Assembly: GCF_030268225.1 (NCBI RefSeq)
Contig: NZ_BSQG01000001.1
Span: 1,105,299-1,169,298, forward strand
Length of the DNA stretch: 64,000 nucleotides
Direction of reading: 5' to 3'
Source of the DNA: Nocardiopsis ansamitocini
GTDB lineage: Bacteria > Actinomycetota > Actinomycetes > Streptosporangiales > Streptosporangiaceae
This document shows positions 33,016 to 43,969 of this stretch, piece by piece; position 1 is the stretch's first letter; each line of letters begins with the position of its first letter. Under the pieces are notes generated by a model, which made no database searches, was not told the DNA's origin, and worked only from the letters and a program-made list of their open reading frames with translations. A program made the translations under genes and the position numbers.

Positions 33016-34431
33016 ATGACTCGGCTTGAGGAGCTGCTGACCGACTGGTTCCCGCTACAACGCTGGTTCGCCGGCAAGGGAGTGCCCATCGACGCGTTGC
33101 GCGTCGAGACCGAGCACGTCCTGATAGCCGGAGAACCGGGACTTCGGGTTCTGGTGGTAGCCGTCGACCAACGCGGGACAACCGACCGCTACCAGGTGCT
33201 CCTCGGGCTGAGACCGGAGGGATCGCTCGGCGACGAGCTCGCACACGCCGTAATCGGGGTGTGCGAGCCTGCGCCGGACGGCGCGGGCCTCACCTCCGCC
33301 GCGGTGGTCTACGACGCCGTTCACGATCCGGAACTGACTGCACACCTGCTCGATCAGATCTCGGCCGGGGCCGGCGACGGTCCGGTGCGCTTCCGGTCGA
33401 TGCCGGGGAGCCGGGTACGCACCGGGCTGCGCAGTCTGGTTCTCACCGGCGAACAGTCCAACACGACGCTCGTCTACGGCGAGGAGTACATCCTCAAGGT
33501 ATTTCGCCGGTTGTGGCCCGGCCCCAACCCGGACCTGGAACTCACCTCGGCCCTGGCGGACTCGGTGTACGCGGCCCGCCCGCACGGGTGGATCGAGACG
33601 GATCTGCGCACATCGGCCGACGGCACGGCGGTCTCAACGACGCTGGCGATGCTGCAGGAGTATCTGCGCAGCGCAACCGATGGCTGGGTCCTGGCAGCGA
33701 CCAGCGTGCGCGATCTCTACGCGTCTCCTGAGACCACGCCCTCCGATGCCGGCGGCGACTTCGCGGGCGAGGCGCAGCGCCTGGGGGCCGCGACCGCTGC
33801 AGTGCACCGAGACCTGGCCCGGGCACTGCCAACGGACGTGCTCACCCCTCGGACACGCGCTGAGATGGCTGACGGTATGGTCGCGCGTCTGCATACGGCC
33901 GTGGCCGAGGTCCCGGACCTGGCCCCGTATGCGGTGGCGCTGCGGGCGGCTTTCGAGGCGTTCGCCGCCCTGGACGCAGAGCTGCCTGTCCAGCGGGTAC
34001 ACGGCGACTTCCACCTGGGGCAGGTGGTGCGTACCGACACCGGGTGGGTGCTCCTGGATTTCGAGGGAGAACCTGCCGTCCCGGTGCACGAGCGCCAGAA
34101 ACTGTCGAGTCCGCTACGCGACGTGGCCGGAATGTTGCGCTCCTTCGACTACGCAGCACGTCACCAGCTCATCGGGCATACCGGTGACACCACCGATCTC
34201 ACCGAGGCGGCAAGGGCCTGGGCCCAGCGCAACCGTGAGGCGTTCTGCGAGGGCTACGCATCGGGGGGCGGCACGGACCCGGAGAAACACCAGGTCGTCC
34301 TCCGCGCCTTTGAATACGACAAGGCCGTCTACGAGGTGATGTACGAAACGCGGCACCGTCCCGGCTGGGTCGGAATCCCACTGGATTCGATCGCCGCACT
34401 GACCGGCCAGACCATCCCGCTCTCGGGGTAG
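33016..34431 (+). CDS. mak: Maltokinase
   Basis: Phosphorylates maltose to maltose-1-phosphate with ATP, making the GlgE substrate. 471 aa with an N-terminal cap ([15 protein letters not shown]) and an aminoglycoside-phosphotransferase-like kinase fold. Phosphate-transfer residue Asp331 in [11 protein letters not shown] and metal-binding Asp348 in LLDFEGEP are visible. It follows treS by 21 bp, with AAGGAG upstream. In many actinobacteria TreS and Mak form a complex or a fusion (Pep2). Here they are separate but adjacent. Confidence 0.94.
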   Translation: MTRLEELLTDWFPLQRWFAGKGVPIDALRVETEHVLIAGEPGLRVLVVAVDQRGTTDRYQVLLGLRPEGSLGDELAHAVIGVCEPAPDGAGLTSAAVVYDAVHDPELTAHLLDQISAGAGDGPVRFRSMPGSRVRTGLRSLVLTGEQSNTTLVYGEEYILKVFRRLWPGPNPDLELTSALADSVYAARPHGWIETDLRTSADGTAVSTTLAMLQEYLRSATDGWVLAATSVRDLYASPETTPSDAGGDFAGEAQRLGAATAAVHRDLARALPTDVLTPRTRAEMADGMVARLHTAVAEVPDLAPYAVALRAAFEAFAALDAELPVQRVHGDFHLGQVVRTDTGWVLLDFEGEPAVPVHERQKLSSPLRDVAGMLRSFDYAARHQLIGHTGDTTDLTEAARAWAQRNREAFCEGYASGGGTDPEKHQVVLRAFEYDKAVYEVMYETRHRPGWVGIPLDSIAALTGQTIPLSG

Positions 34432-34654
34432 TCGGCGTCGTCTCGGGGTCGACGACAGACCAACGGGGCCGCAGTTTCGACGCGGCCGTCCGAATCGCCC
34501 CACCCGCCAGAAGCTACCGCGCCGGGACGGTTCGGACACGGCACACGCAGTGTCGGACATCCGAAACCCCTGGCGTATCAATCGGACCGAATGGGTTGTA
34601 CGCCCTACGTTGGGTAACTATGCACTCGGCCCCCTCGACGCAACCAGGAATCTC

Positions 34655-36826
<2,172 letters not shown>

Positions 36827-36833
36827 GCAACTT

Positions 36834-36873
36834 CCGGGGGCGGTCTCGGCCGTTCTGCCGAGGCCGCCCCCGG
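36834..36873 (+). terminator. Terminator after glgB
   Basis: Perfect 17-bp stem (36834-36850 with 36857-36873), 6-nt loop CGTTCT, seven bases after the stop codon. Confidence 0.9.
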
Positions 36874-36927
36874 ATCTCGGCCACTCGGCCGATGTGACCG
36901 GTACGGCCCGACCGTAGCGTCTAGTAG

Positions 36928-37986
36928 ATGACTTCACGAGACGAATTACAGGAAGCGCCCGCCCCGCGACGACGGATCGATGTACTGGACGTCCTGCGCG
37001 GGTTCGCGCTGTGCGGAATCCTGCTGGTGAACATCCAACCCGTCACGCACATGGGCTACGGAATGTCGTCGGCCGATTTGCAGACGAGCGGCCAGCACCT
37101 GGCCCCCCAGGTCCTGAACCTTCTGGTGGCCGGACGGTTCATGCCCGTCTTCGCGTTCCTTTTCGGGGTGGGCTTCGCGCTTTTCCTGGACTCCGCGTCC
37201 GCGCGTACCGCCTCGCCCCGATGGGTGCTGGCCCGGCGCCTGACCGTGCTGGGAGTGCTCGGATTCGCCCACGGGTACCTGCACCCCGGTGAGGCGCTGC
37301 TGCCCTATGCGGTGGCGGGCCTGGTGGTCCTCCTGCCCGCCTCCTACCTTCCCCGCTGGCTGGTCCTGGCCGGCGGAACGATCGCCTGCGTATTGGGCGT
37401 GACGGTCGTGAACGGCGGAATCAGCCTGATCCCGGGACTGTTCCTGCTGGGGCTGGCGGTGACCCGATACGGCGTCTGGCGCTCCCTCCCGCAACAGGGC
37501 ACTGCCTTGGCCATCACTTTTGTCGTGTTCGTCGCCACGGCGGTCCCTGCCGCGTACTGGCAGTTCACCGAGCTTTCGATGAGCGGTTTCAGTCATTCGA
37601 GTGCTGTGGCCGGCCTGCTGATGGCGGGGGTCTACGTCACGGGGCTGTGCCTGTTGATGCGCACTCGACTGTCGGGGCTGCTGCATGCGGTGTTCGCACC
37701 GCTGGGGCGAATGGCCCTCACGAACTACCTGAGCGCCACGGTCATGGTGGTCGTGGCCGGATGGCTGCTGGACTTCGAGAGCTCCATGCAGTGGGGGGCG
37801 CTGTTCGTCCTGGCCGGCGTCGTGCTGATGGTGCAGTGGGGATGGAGCACGCTCTGGCTGCGCCGTTTCCGTTACGGACCGGCGGAATGGGTATGGCGGT
37901 GTCTCACCTGGTGGGAACTCGTCGACAACCTCAGGCCCGCCGAGTCCGCGGCAAACAAAAGCGCGCGGCTCGACGCCGGGGCCTGA
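36928..37986 (+). CDS. DUF418 family membrane protein
   Basis: 352-aa polytopic protein with about nine hydrophobic helices. The N-terminal DVLRGFALCGILLVNI and the C-terminal GRMALTNYLSATV and FRYGPAEWVWRCLTW segments are the DUF418 hallmarks. The family is related to acyltransferase-3/YeiB proteins and has no proven activity; transport or envelope acyl-modification are possibilities. The gene is alone, preceded by the glgB terminator and followed by a regulatory gene pair. Confidence 0.88.
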   Translation: MTSRDELQEAPAPRRRIDVLDVLRGFALCGILLVNIQPVTHMGYGMSSADLQTSGQHLAPQVLNLLVAGRFMPVFAFLFGVGFALFLDSASARTASPRWVLARRLTVLGVLGFAHGYLHPGEALLPYAVAGLVVLLPASYLPRWLVLAGGTIACVLGVTVVNGGISLIPGLFLLGLAVTRYGVWRSLPQQGTALAITFVVFVATAVPAAYWQFTELSMSGFSHSSAVAGLLMAGVYVTGLCLLMRTRLSGLLHAVFAPLGRMALTNYLSATVMVVVAGWLLDFESSMQWGALFVLAGVVLMVQWGWSTLWLRRFRYGPAEWVWRCLTWWELVDNLRPAESAANKSARLDAGA

Positions 37987-38209
37987 TTCCCGGCGGCCGC
38001 GAGTCCTGGTGCTCCTCCCACACCAGGTCGCGTGTCCACCGGAGTCGACCGCCCGAACCCAAGGCCCTCGTCGTCCCTCCTCAAAGACGGCGCGGGTGCT
38101 TCCCCTCCCGTGGGACGTCGGGCGGCCGACGATCGAGTGCGGATCGCAACGACTTCTCCCAAAACCGTGCGTAGCCGTTCCAATACCGCAATGGTTAATA
38201 GTATGACCG

Positions 38210-38244
38210 TTACACAGTAATGTTGGCAAGTAACTTCGGTTACT
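38210..38244. promoter_or_regulatory. Two adjacent inverted repeats upstream of the XRE gene
   Basis: TTAC-ACA-GTAA at 38210-38220 and AGTAAC-TTCG-GTTACT at 38229-38244 share the GTAA/TTAC core and lie 28-62 bp before the start codon. The surrounding 37987-38271 is AT-rich and otherwise empty. They look like operators, possibly for autoregulation. Confidence 0.5.
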
Positions 38245-38271
38245 AACCAAAAGAGTCCGTAGGATGGCCCC

Positions 38272-39123
38272 ATGGAGAGCGAAAGCCCCACCGTCGCACT
38301 CTGGCAGCTCGCTCGGGAACTGGTACGGCTGCGGGAAGAGCGCGGGCTGACCAGGGCAGAAGCGGCGCGGCTGGTCGAGATCAGCGGGGCGGCGGTGGGA
38401 CGCTGGGAGAGCGCCGAGCGCGTCCCCAGGGAAAAAGACCTCAAGCACCTACTCACGGAATACGAACTCTCCGAGGACGAAATCGTCGACCTCGTGCAGC
38501 TGCGCCGCCAGGCCGGCAAGCGAGGATGGTGGCAGCCCTACTCCCTTGACCGCCAATACGGCACCTTCATCGGCCTGGAAGCCGACGCGACCAGTATCGA
38601 GATCTACGAGAGCAGCTGGATCACCGGCCTCCTCCAGACGGAGGACTACGCACGGGAAGCTATCAAAGGCACCCTCTCCCGAGGCGCTCCGGAGAGTATC
38701 GAGCAGCAGGTAGAAGCGCGACTCAATCGGCAGAAGCGGGTCCTGTCCGACTCCGGTCCGCAGGTCTGGGTGATCATGGGCGAGGCAGCCGTACGCCAGC
38801 TCATCGGCGGCGCCAAGGTGATGCATGCTCAACTTGAGCACCTGCTGGACCTGATGGACCACCCTCGTCTCACCATCCAGGTAATCCCTTACACCGCAGG
38901 AGTGCACGTCGGACTGCGGATGCAGAGCTTCCTGCTATTGGAGCTCGCAGATTTTGGCTTGACCACCGTCTATGTCGAGGGGCACGGCAGTAACCTCTTC
39001 CTCGAGAGTGACGAAGACATCCTGGAACACCGGGAGATCTTCAATCAGCTCCGCCTCGCCGGAGCGGGCGGCGACATAGTGCGCTCGTTGCTGAGCAGCG
39101 CATTACGCGAGGTCGCGCTATAG
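38272..39123 (+). CDS. XRE-family regulator with DUF5753 domain
   Basis: 283 aa. The N-terminal helix-turn-helix (about residues 12-65, LREERGLTRAEAARLVEISGAAVGRWES) should bind DNA. The rest is a DUF5753 domain (for example SWITGLLQTEDYAR and VHVGLRMQSFLLLE), the architecture of actinobacterial WhiJ-like regulators. It is followed 13 bp later by a DUF397 gene. In Streptomyces such pairs influence development and antibiotic production, and some behave like toxin-antitoxin pairs. The direct target here is unknown. Confidence 0.92.
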   Translation: MESESPTVALWQLARELVRLREERGLTRAEAARLVEISGAAVGRWESAERVPREKDLKHLLTEYELSEDEIVDLVQLRRQAGKRGWWQPYSLDRQYGTFIGLEADATSIEIYESSWITGLLQTEDYAREAIKGTLSRGAPESIEQQVEARLNRQKRVLSDSGPQVWVIMGEAAVRQLIGGAKVMHAQLEHLLDLMDHPRLTIQVIPYTAGVHVGLRMQSFLLLELADFGLTTVYVEGHGSNLFLESDEDILEHREIFNQLRLAGAGGDIVRSLLSSALREVAL

Positions 39124-39136
39124 AGGGAGGCCCTAG

Positions 39137-39346
39137 ATGACGGCGGGGATCGGGAAGCGGACGAGTGCACGCGGGGTGTGGCACACATCCAGCTACAGCG
39201 GCGACATGGGCAACTGCGTAGAAGTCGTCTCCCTTCCCCGCAGCCACGGAGTACGTGACACCCAGGACCGGGACGGTGCCACGCTGGGTTTCGCGACGAC
39301 CGAGTGGACCGCCTTCGTCAACTCGGTCAAGCACGAAGCCCTCTAG
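39137..39346 (+). CDS. DUF397 protein
   Basis: 69-aa protein with the family pattern W-x-TSSYS-x-NCVEV near the N-terminus (WHTSSYSGDMGNCVEV), the middle VRDTQDRDGATL and the ending EWTAFVNSVK. It is the standard partner of XRE-DUF5753 regulators and is thought to bind and modulate them. It sits 13 bp downstream of that gene, on one transcript. Confidence 0.93.
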   Translation: MTAGIGKRTSARGVWHTSSYSGDMGNCVEVVSLPRSHGVRDTQDRDGATLGFATTEWTAFVNSVKHEAL

Positions 39347-39352
39347 CCCCGC

Positions 39353-40060
39353 CTACCGGTTGTACTCGGTCACGTCCATGGACTCCGCGACCTGGAGATA
39401 GACGGGTTCGTAGCGCTGGTCGATCGACCACGCGTAGACCAACACGTCACTGGTGGGCAGGAACCACATTCGGACCTCGAAGGTCTCATCGTTGTCGCAG
39501 GTGACCGACCAGACCGAATAGTGGGACTTGAGCCCGTCGGCGTGCGTGGTGAGGCCGTTGCCCACCACCTGGTGTCTGGCCTCCTTGATCCCGACCTCGC
39601 CGGCAGCAGCGGTATTGGGGCTGCGGCACGCGGAGGTGTCGGCCGCCCACCCGTCGTCCTTGTTGAACGCGTCGCCCTTCTTGGGCCAATTGGCGGAGTC
39701 GCGCTCGGCTGCCTTGGGCCGCACCTGGATCGCACCGTAGCCGCAGTCGGACTGCCCCGGAGGACGCATGCACAGCTGCCCGTCTCCTTGGTCCACCTCC
39801 CACCCCTCGGGGGCGTCGATCACGACTCCCTCGATGTTCTGGGAACTGAATCCCTCCGGCGCCGGCGCCTGCGCGGCGGGCAACAGGCCGCCATAGGTGG
39901 CGTCAGGCTCGGGAACCGCTCCGGTCGGAACGTCGCCTCCCCCGCCGCAACCCGCTACGAGCAGCACGGTCGCAGCCGCGGCTGCCGCGGCAACCGTGCT
40001 GTGGGTACCCGTGCGACGACCCTGGGGCCTGAACCGCGATCGGCGAGGCGTGCCGAGCAT
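39353..40060 (-). CDS. Predicted lipoprotein of unknown function
   Basis: 235 aa from the ATG at 40060, which follows GGAGGAAGGGA. The basic N-terminus RRSRFRPQGRRTG, an Ala/Val core and the lipobox VAGC give a lipid-anchored exported protein. Three later cysteines (QLCMRPP, SDCGYG, ACRSPN) and one in VTCDN may form disulfides. The C-terminal region has beta-sandwich-like strands. I do not recognise a family. It is divergent from the GH18 gene (113 bp apart) and convergent, with only 6 bp between stops, to the DUF397 gene. Confidence 0.8.
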   Translation of the reverse strand: MLGTPRRSRFRPQGRRTGTHSTVAAAAAAATVLLVAGCGGGGDVPTGAVPEPDATYGGLLPAAQAPAPEGFSSQNIEGVVIDAPEGWEVDQGDGQLCMRPPGQSDCGYGAIQVRPKAAERDSANWPKKGDAFNKDDGWAADTSACRSPNTAAAGEVGIKEARHQVVGNGLTTHADGLKSHYSVWSVTCDNDETFEVRMWFLPTSDVLVYAWSIDQRYEPVYLQVAESMDVTEYNR

Positions 40061-40173
40061 ACGATTCCCTTCCTCCGGAAAGCTTGACCTCAACGACGAT
40101 AGCGGGCGAATCTGACGTTCTGCGCCACAGCACATCCTGTGACGCCAGCCGCTCATCCGCGAGAGGACATCCG

Positions 40174-41373
40174 GTGCGCATCGTCGGTTACTTCCCCCAG
40201 TGGGGTATCTACGACCGTCACTACTTTCTCCGCGATGTCCACTCCAGCGGGCAGGCGGCCAAACTGACCCACCTCACCTATGCGTTCGGTGAACTGGACC
40301 CGAGCGGTGTGTGCGTCATGACCGACGAGGCCACCGGTGACGCGTGGGCGGACTATCAGTGCCGTTTCGACGCGAGCGAGAGCGTGGACGGCAAGGGGGA
40401 CTCCTACGAACAGCCCCTCGCAGGCAATTTCTATCAGTTGCGCAAGCTGAAGAAGCGCCACCGCCAGCTCAGGGTGGGCATCTCCTTCGGAGGGTGGAAC
40501 GCCTCCAAGCACCTGTCCAATGCGGCGCTTACCGCCGAGTCACGAGCGGCCTTCGCCGCTTCGGTGGTCTCGACCTACCTGGACGGCAACCTTCCTGTGT
40601 TGCCGGGCGAGCCGCAAGGCGGGCCCGGAGCCGCCGCAGGCGTCTTCGACTACGTGGACTTCGACTGGGAGTGGCCGGCCTCTGACGGCAACGACCACAA
40701 CATCGTGCGCCCCGAGGACCGGCGCAACTTCACGCTGTTGTTGGCCGAGACCCGCCGTCAGCTCGACGCCTTCAGCCAGCGCACCGGACGACTGGTGGAG
40801 ATCAGCGCCTACCTGCCGGCCGATGCCTCCCGAATCGAAGCCGGGATCGATGCCGAGGTGTTTCGCTACCTGGACTTCGCGATCGTGCAGGGATACGACT
40901 TCAGCGGCGACTGGGACCTCACCACCAACCACGCCTCCCAGCTCTACACACCCCGTGCCGACCCTTCCCCCGGCCGGCTGAGTGTGGACTCCGGCGTAGT
41001 GAACTACTTGGAGTTGGGGGTCCCCCCGGAACGACTTCTCGTGGGCGTTCCAGGTTTCGGTCGGGGCTGGAGCGGGGTCCCGAGGGTGGACAACGGCCTC
41101 TACCAGCGCGCCGCGAACGTGGCCCCCGGAACATGGGATCCGGGAGACGAGGACTACAAGGTCCTGAGCCGCCGTCCCGGCCCCCGGTTCCGCGACTCCG
41201 AGAACGGGGCGGTGTGGCTCTACGACGGCACCGAGTTCTGGAGCTACGACGATCCCGACCTGATCCGCGCCAAGGCCGCCTACGTCCGCGAGCTCGGGCT
41301 GGGCGGTCTGAGCCTGTGGTCCCTGGACGGTGATGACGCACAGGGTTCCCTTGTTCGGGCCATGCACGGGTGA
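40174..41373 (+). CDS. GH18 family glycoside hydrolase (chitinase-like), no signal peptide
   Basis: 399 aa from the GTG at 40174, supported by GAGAGGAC six bases upstream. A complete GH18 barrel: SFGGWNASK (strand 3), the catalytic DxxDxDWE at 159-166 with acid Glu166, the YDFSGDWD segment and the final strand LSLWSLDGDD. Chitinases act on chitin with substrate-assisted catalysis, but this protein begins directly at strand 1 (MRIVGYFPQWG) and has neither an export signal nor a binding module. It might act on intracellular aminosugar oligomers or leave the cell by another route. A longer reading back to 40084 does not add a signal peptide. Confidence 0.9.
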   Translation: MRIVGYFPQWGIYDRHYFLRDVHSSGQAAKLTHLTYAFGELDPSGVCVMTDEATGDAWADYQCRFDASESVDGKGDSYEQPLAGNFYQLRKLKKRHRQLRVGISFGGWNASKHLSNAALTAESRAAFAASVVSTYLDGNLPVLPGEPQGGPGAAAGVFDYVDFDWEWPASDGNDHNIVRPEDRRNFTLLLAETRRQLDAFSQRTGRLVEISAYLPADASRIEAGIDAEVFRYLDFAIVQGYDFSGDWDLTTNHASQLYTPRADPSPGRLSVDSGVVNYLELGVPPERLLVGVPGFGRGWSGVPRVDNGLYQRAANVAPGTWDPGDEDYKVLSRRPGPRFRDSENGAVWLYDGTEFWSYDDPDLIRAKAAYVRELGLGGLSLWSLDGDDAQGSLVRAMHG

Positions 41374-41463
41374 CCGTTACCGACAGACCACGGGTGTCCG
41401 GCAGCGGGGCCGGGTGTGGACGAACCCGGTCGGCCGGTTGTCGCAGCAACTAGCCTGGGACGC

Positions 41464-43176
41464 ATGGTGGATGTCGTGAAACTGCTCGAACCCGTGTCCA
41501 AGCTCCACCAGCGGCGCAACGCCCCGCTGGTCCTGGAACTCGACCTGACGGAGGGGATCTCCGACGAGACGCCCGGCGACCCCGTCGGCCAACTCCTTGC
41601 GATGCGCCGGCAGCGGATGTCCGACGTCATCGAGGGGATCAGACGCGGCGCACGCGACCGTCGGGTCAAGGCGCTTGTGGTGAAGATCGGCGGCTACCCC
41701 ATCGGCATGGCGAAGGTTCAGGAGCTGCGCCAGGCAGTCGAGGTGTTTCGTCGTTCGGGCAAGGCCACGGTCGCCTGGAGCGAGTCGTTCGGCGAGTTCG
41801 GCCCCGGTTCGGTCCCCTACTACCTGGCGACGGCCTTCGAAGAGGTCGCGCTTCTTCCGTCCGGCACCGTCGGCCTGACCGGCCTGAGCGTCACCAGCAA
41901 GTTCTTCCGGGACGCCATCGAGAAGCTCGGCGTGGAGTACGAGATCGGCGCGCGCCACGAGTACAAGACCGCCGTCAACACTTTCAAGGAGCGAGGGTTC
42001 ACCGAGGCGCACCGCGAGGCCAGCGGACGGATCGTCGAATCGTTCACCGAGCAGATCGTGGAGGGGATCAGTACCGGACGCGGTTTGTCCCCCGAACAGG
42101 CCCGAGGCCTCATCGATCGTGGACCGTTCCTGGCCGCCGAGGCATTGGACGCCGGGCTGGTCGACCGCTTGGCCTATCGGGACGAGATCTACGCCGACCT
42201 GTTGGGACGCTGGTCCACCGCGAAGACGCCTGCGCACCTGCAGTACGTATGGCGCTATCAGCGGGCACGCTCCCTGCCCGACCGGGTCCCCTCGGTGCAG
42301 CGCGAACGGTACGTCGCGATGGTCTCCGGGGTCGGTCAGATCGTTTCGGGACGCAGCCGGCGCTCCCCGCTGGGCGGCGGCTCTGCCATGGGCTCCGACA
42401 CCGTGGCGGCCGCGCTGCGCGCGGCTCGACAGGACCCTCAGGTCGGGGCGGTGGTGTTCCGTGTGGACAGTCCGGGAGGCTCGGCTACGGCCTCGGACGT
42501 GATCTGGCGTGAGGTGAAGCTGACCCGTGAGTCGGGAACCCCGGTCGTGGTGTCGATGGGCGATGTCGCGGGGTCGGGCGGTTACTACGTGGCGGCCAGT
42601 GCCGACGCCATCGTGGCGCAGCCGGGCACCATCACCGGATCGATCGGTGTGTTCGTCGGAAAGGCGGTACTTTCGGGGCTGCTCGACCGGATCGGGGTGG
42701 CCAGCGACTCCATCGACGGCAGCGCGCACGCGGGCATGTTCAGCGCGGACCGTCGGTTCAGCGAGTCGGAGTGGGAGCGCGTCAACGCGATTCTCGACCA
42801 GATCTACGACGATTTCACCGCCAAGGTCGCCGAGGGGCGCGGGATGACCCGTGAGCAGGTCCACGAGGTGGCCCGCGGGCGGGTCTGGACCGGAAAGGAC
42901 GCATTGGCCAACGGACTGGTGGACCGATTGGGCGGCCTGGAGACCGCGGTGCGGCTGGCCCGGGACAAGGGCGGGCTAGCCCGCCTCGCGCCGGTCCGGC
43001 ACTATCCTCGACCCAACCCGCTGGAGCGGCTGATCCCGGCCGAATCCAGCGAGGACAGGACGGCCGTGGCTGGTGTGCGCCTGAACGCTTGGGGCCCGCT
43101 GGCCGAGGTGTCCGCGCGGCTGGGGCTGCCCGCCGCCGGTCCCCTGGTCATGCCGGGTACGTGGGAGGTTCGTTGA
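41464..43176 (+). CDS. sppA: Signal peptide peptidase SppA, long form
   Basis: 570-aa serine protease with two tandem SppA domains. The catalytic lysine is Lys168 (HEYKTAVN) in the first half and the nucleophile is Ser371 (DVAGSGGYYVA) in the second, the Ser-Lys dyad of the 67K-type enzyme. Such enzymes degrade leftover signal peptides in or at the membrane. No N-terminal membrane helix is visible, so it may be peripheral. The start ATG 41464 is preceded by GGGACGC. Its stop overlaps the TTG start of the next gene. Confidence 0.93.
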   Translation: MVDVVKLLEPVSKLHQRRNAPLVLELDLTEGISDETPGDPVGQLLAMRRQRMSDVIEGIRRGARDRRVKALVVKIGGYPIGMAKVQELRQAVEVFRRSGKATVAWSESFGEFGPGSVPYYLATAFEEVALLPSGTVGLTGLSVTSKFFRDAIEKLGVEYEIGARHEYKTAVNTFKERGFTEAHREASGRIVESFTEQIVEGISTGRGLSPEQARGLIDRGPFLAAEALDAGLVDRLAYRDEIYADLLGRWSTAKTPAHLQYVWRYQRARSLPDRVPSVQRERYVAMVSGVGQIVSGRSRRSPLGGGSAMGSDTVAAALRAARQDPQVGAVVFRVDSPGGSATASDVIWREVKLTRESGTPVVVSMGDVAGSGGYYVAASADAIVAQPGTITGSIGVFVGKAVLSGLLDRIGVASDSIDGSAHAGMFSADRRFSESEWERVNAILDQIYDDFTAKVAEGRGMTREQVHEVARGRVWTGKDALANGLVDRLGGLETAVRLARDKGGLARLAPVRHYPRPNPLERLIPAESSEDRTAVAGVRLNAWGPLAEVSARLGLPAAGPLVMPGTWEVR

Positions 43177-43688
43177 CCGGGGCAGCTCCCGCCTTCGCAA
43201 CCACGGAGTTCACCGACGCGATGGGGCGGTTCGCCACCGGAGTCACGGTGGTGACCGTGGCCGACGGGCGAGACGACATCGGCAGCACCGTCAACGCGTT
43301 CGCCTCGGTCTCGGCCGATCCGCCGATGGTACTGGTGAGTGTCTCCACGGACAGCTACCTCACCGAGGTCATCGACCGGCAGGGTGGTTTCGCGGTGAAC
43401 GTGCTCGGTTCTGCGCACCGGGCGATCGCGGGGCGTTTCTCTGCGGAGGGCCGGCCCAGTGCCCGACTGCTCCTGGCAGGGGAACCCCACCACCGCGGCA
43501 CGCTCACCAACGCGCTCATCCTCGACGCGGCGATCGCAGCCGTGGAGTGCTCGGTGCATCAGCGGGTGGAAGCCGGCGACCACATCGTCTATCTGGCCCG
43601 GGTGCGGTCCCTGCCCGAGGTCGGTCGGACCGGTTCGGAGTCCAAGCCGCTGATCAGGTACAAGAGCCGGTATCACCATCTCGGATAA
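43173..43688 (+). CDS. Flavin reductase-like FMN-binding protein
   Basis: 171 aa of the split-barrel flavin reductase family (FATGVTVVTV, STVNAFASVSADPP, GGFAVNVLG, YKSRYHHLG). It probably reduces FMN/FAD with NAD(P)H or serves as the reductase of a two-component monooxygenase, but no oxygenase is near. I use the TTG at 43173: GGGAGG ends four bases upstream, and the codon overlaps the sppA stop (TTGA), which indicates coupling. No other good start exists in this frame. Confidence 0.88.
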   Translation: MTGAAPAFATTEFTDAMGRFATGVTVVTVADGRDDIGSTVNAFASVSADPPMVLVSVSTDSYLTEVIDRQGGFAVNVLGSAHRAIAGRFSAEGRPSARLLLAGEPHHRGTLTNALILDAAIAAVECSVHQRVEAGDHIVYLARVRSLPEVGRTGSESKPLIRYKSRYHHLG

Positions 43689-43835
43689 ACAGGCATACCA
43701 GTGTGCGGCCAGATTATCGACGGTGCCACGGGGTCAGTACTTGCGGGAGGGTCCGCCTGCTAGCGCCTCGGCGCCAGGGTCTTGCCCCCGGGGCGGCTAG
43801 TTCACGCCGCCCCGGATCAGCGATCCAATGGAGGC

Positions 43836-43901
43836 ATGGAAACAGCCTTCACCGTCCTCGGAGTTCTGGCCGTGGGACTGATCCTCGCCGCGATCCTGTA
43901 G
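43836..43901 (+). CDS. Possible 21-aa membrane microprotein
   Basis: ATG to TAG encodes a 21-residue peptide beginning METAFTVLGV, almost entirely hydrophobic and consistent with one membrane helix. GGAGG is only one base upstream of the ATG, closer than ideal. It lies just before the bidirectional terminator at 43912-43948. It may be a real small membrane protein or chance. Confidence 0.35.
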   Translation: METAFTVLGVLAVGLILAAIL

Positions 43902-43911
43902 CCGAGCACGC

Positions 43912-43948
43912 CGTCGCCGCCCGCACGTTCCACGTGCGGGCGGCGACG
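43912..43948. terminator. Bidirectional terminator
   Basis: Perfect 17-bp stem (43912-43928 with 43932-43948) with a 3-nt loop, between the plus-strand flavin reductase/microprotein and the end of the minus-strand transporter operon. Confidence 0.9.
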
Positions 43949-43969
43949 ACCTCTGGTCATGGCCTTCGG

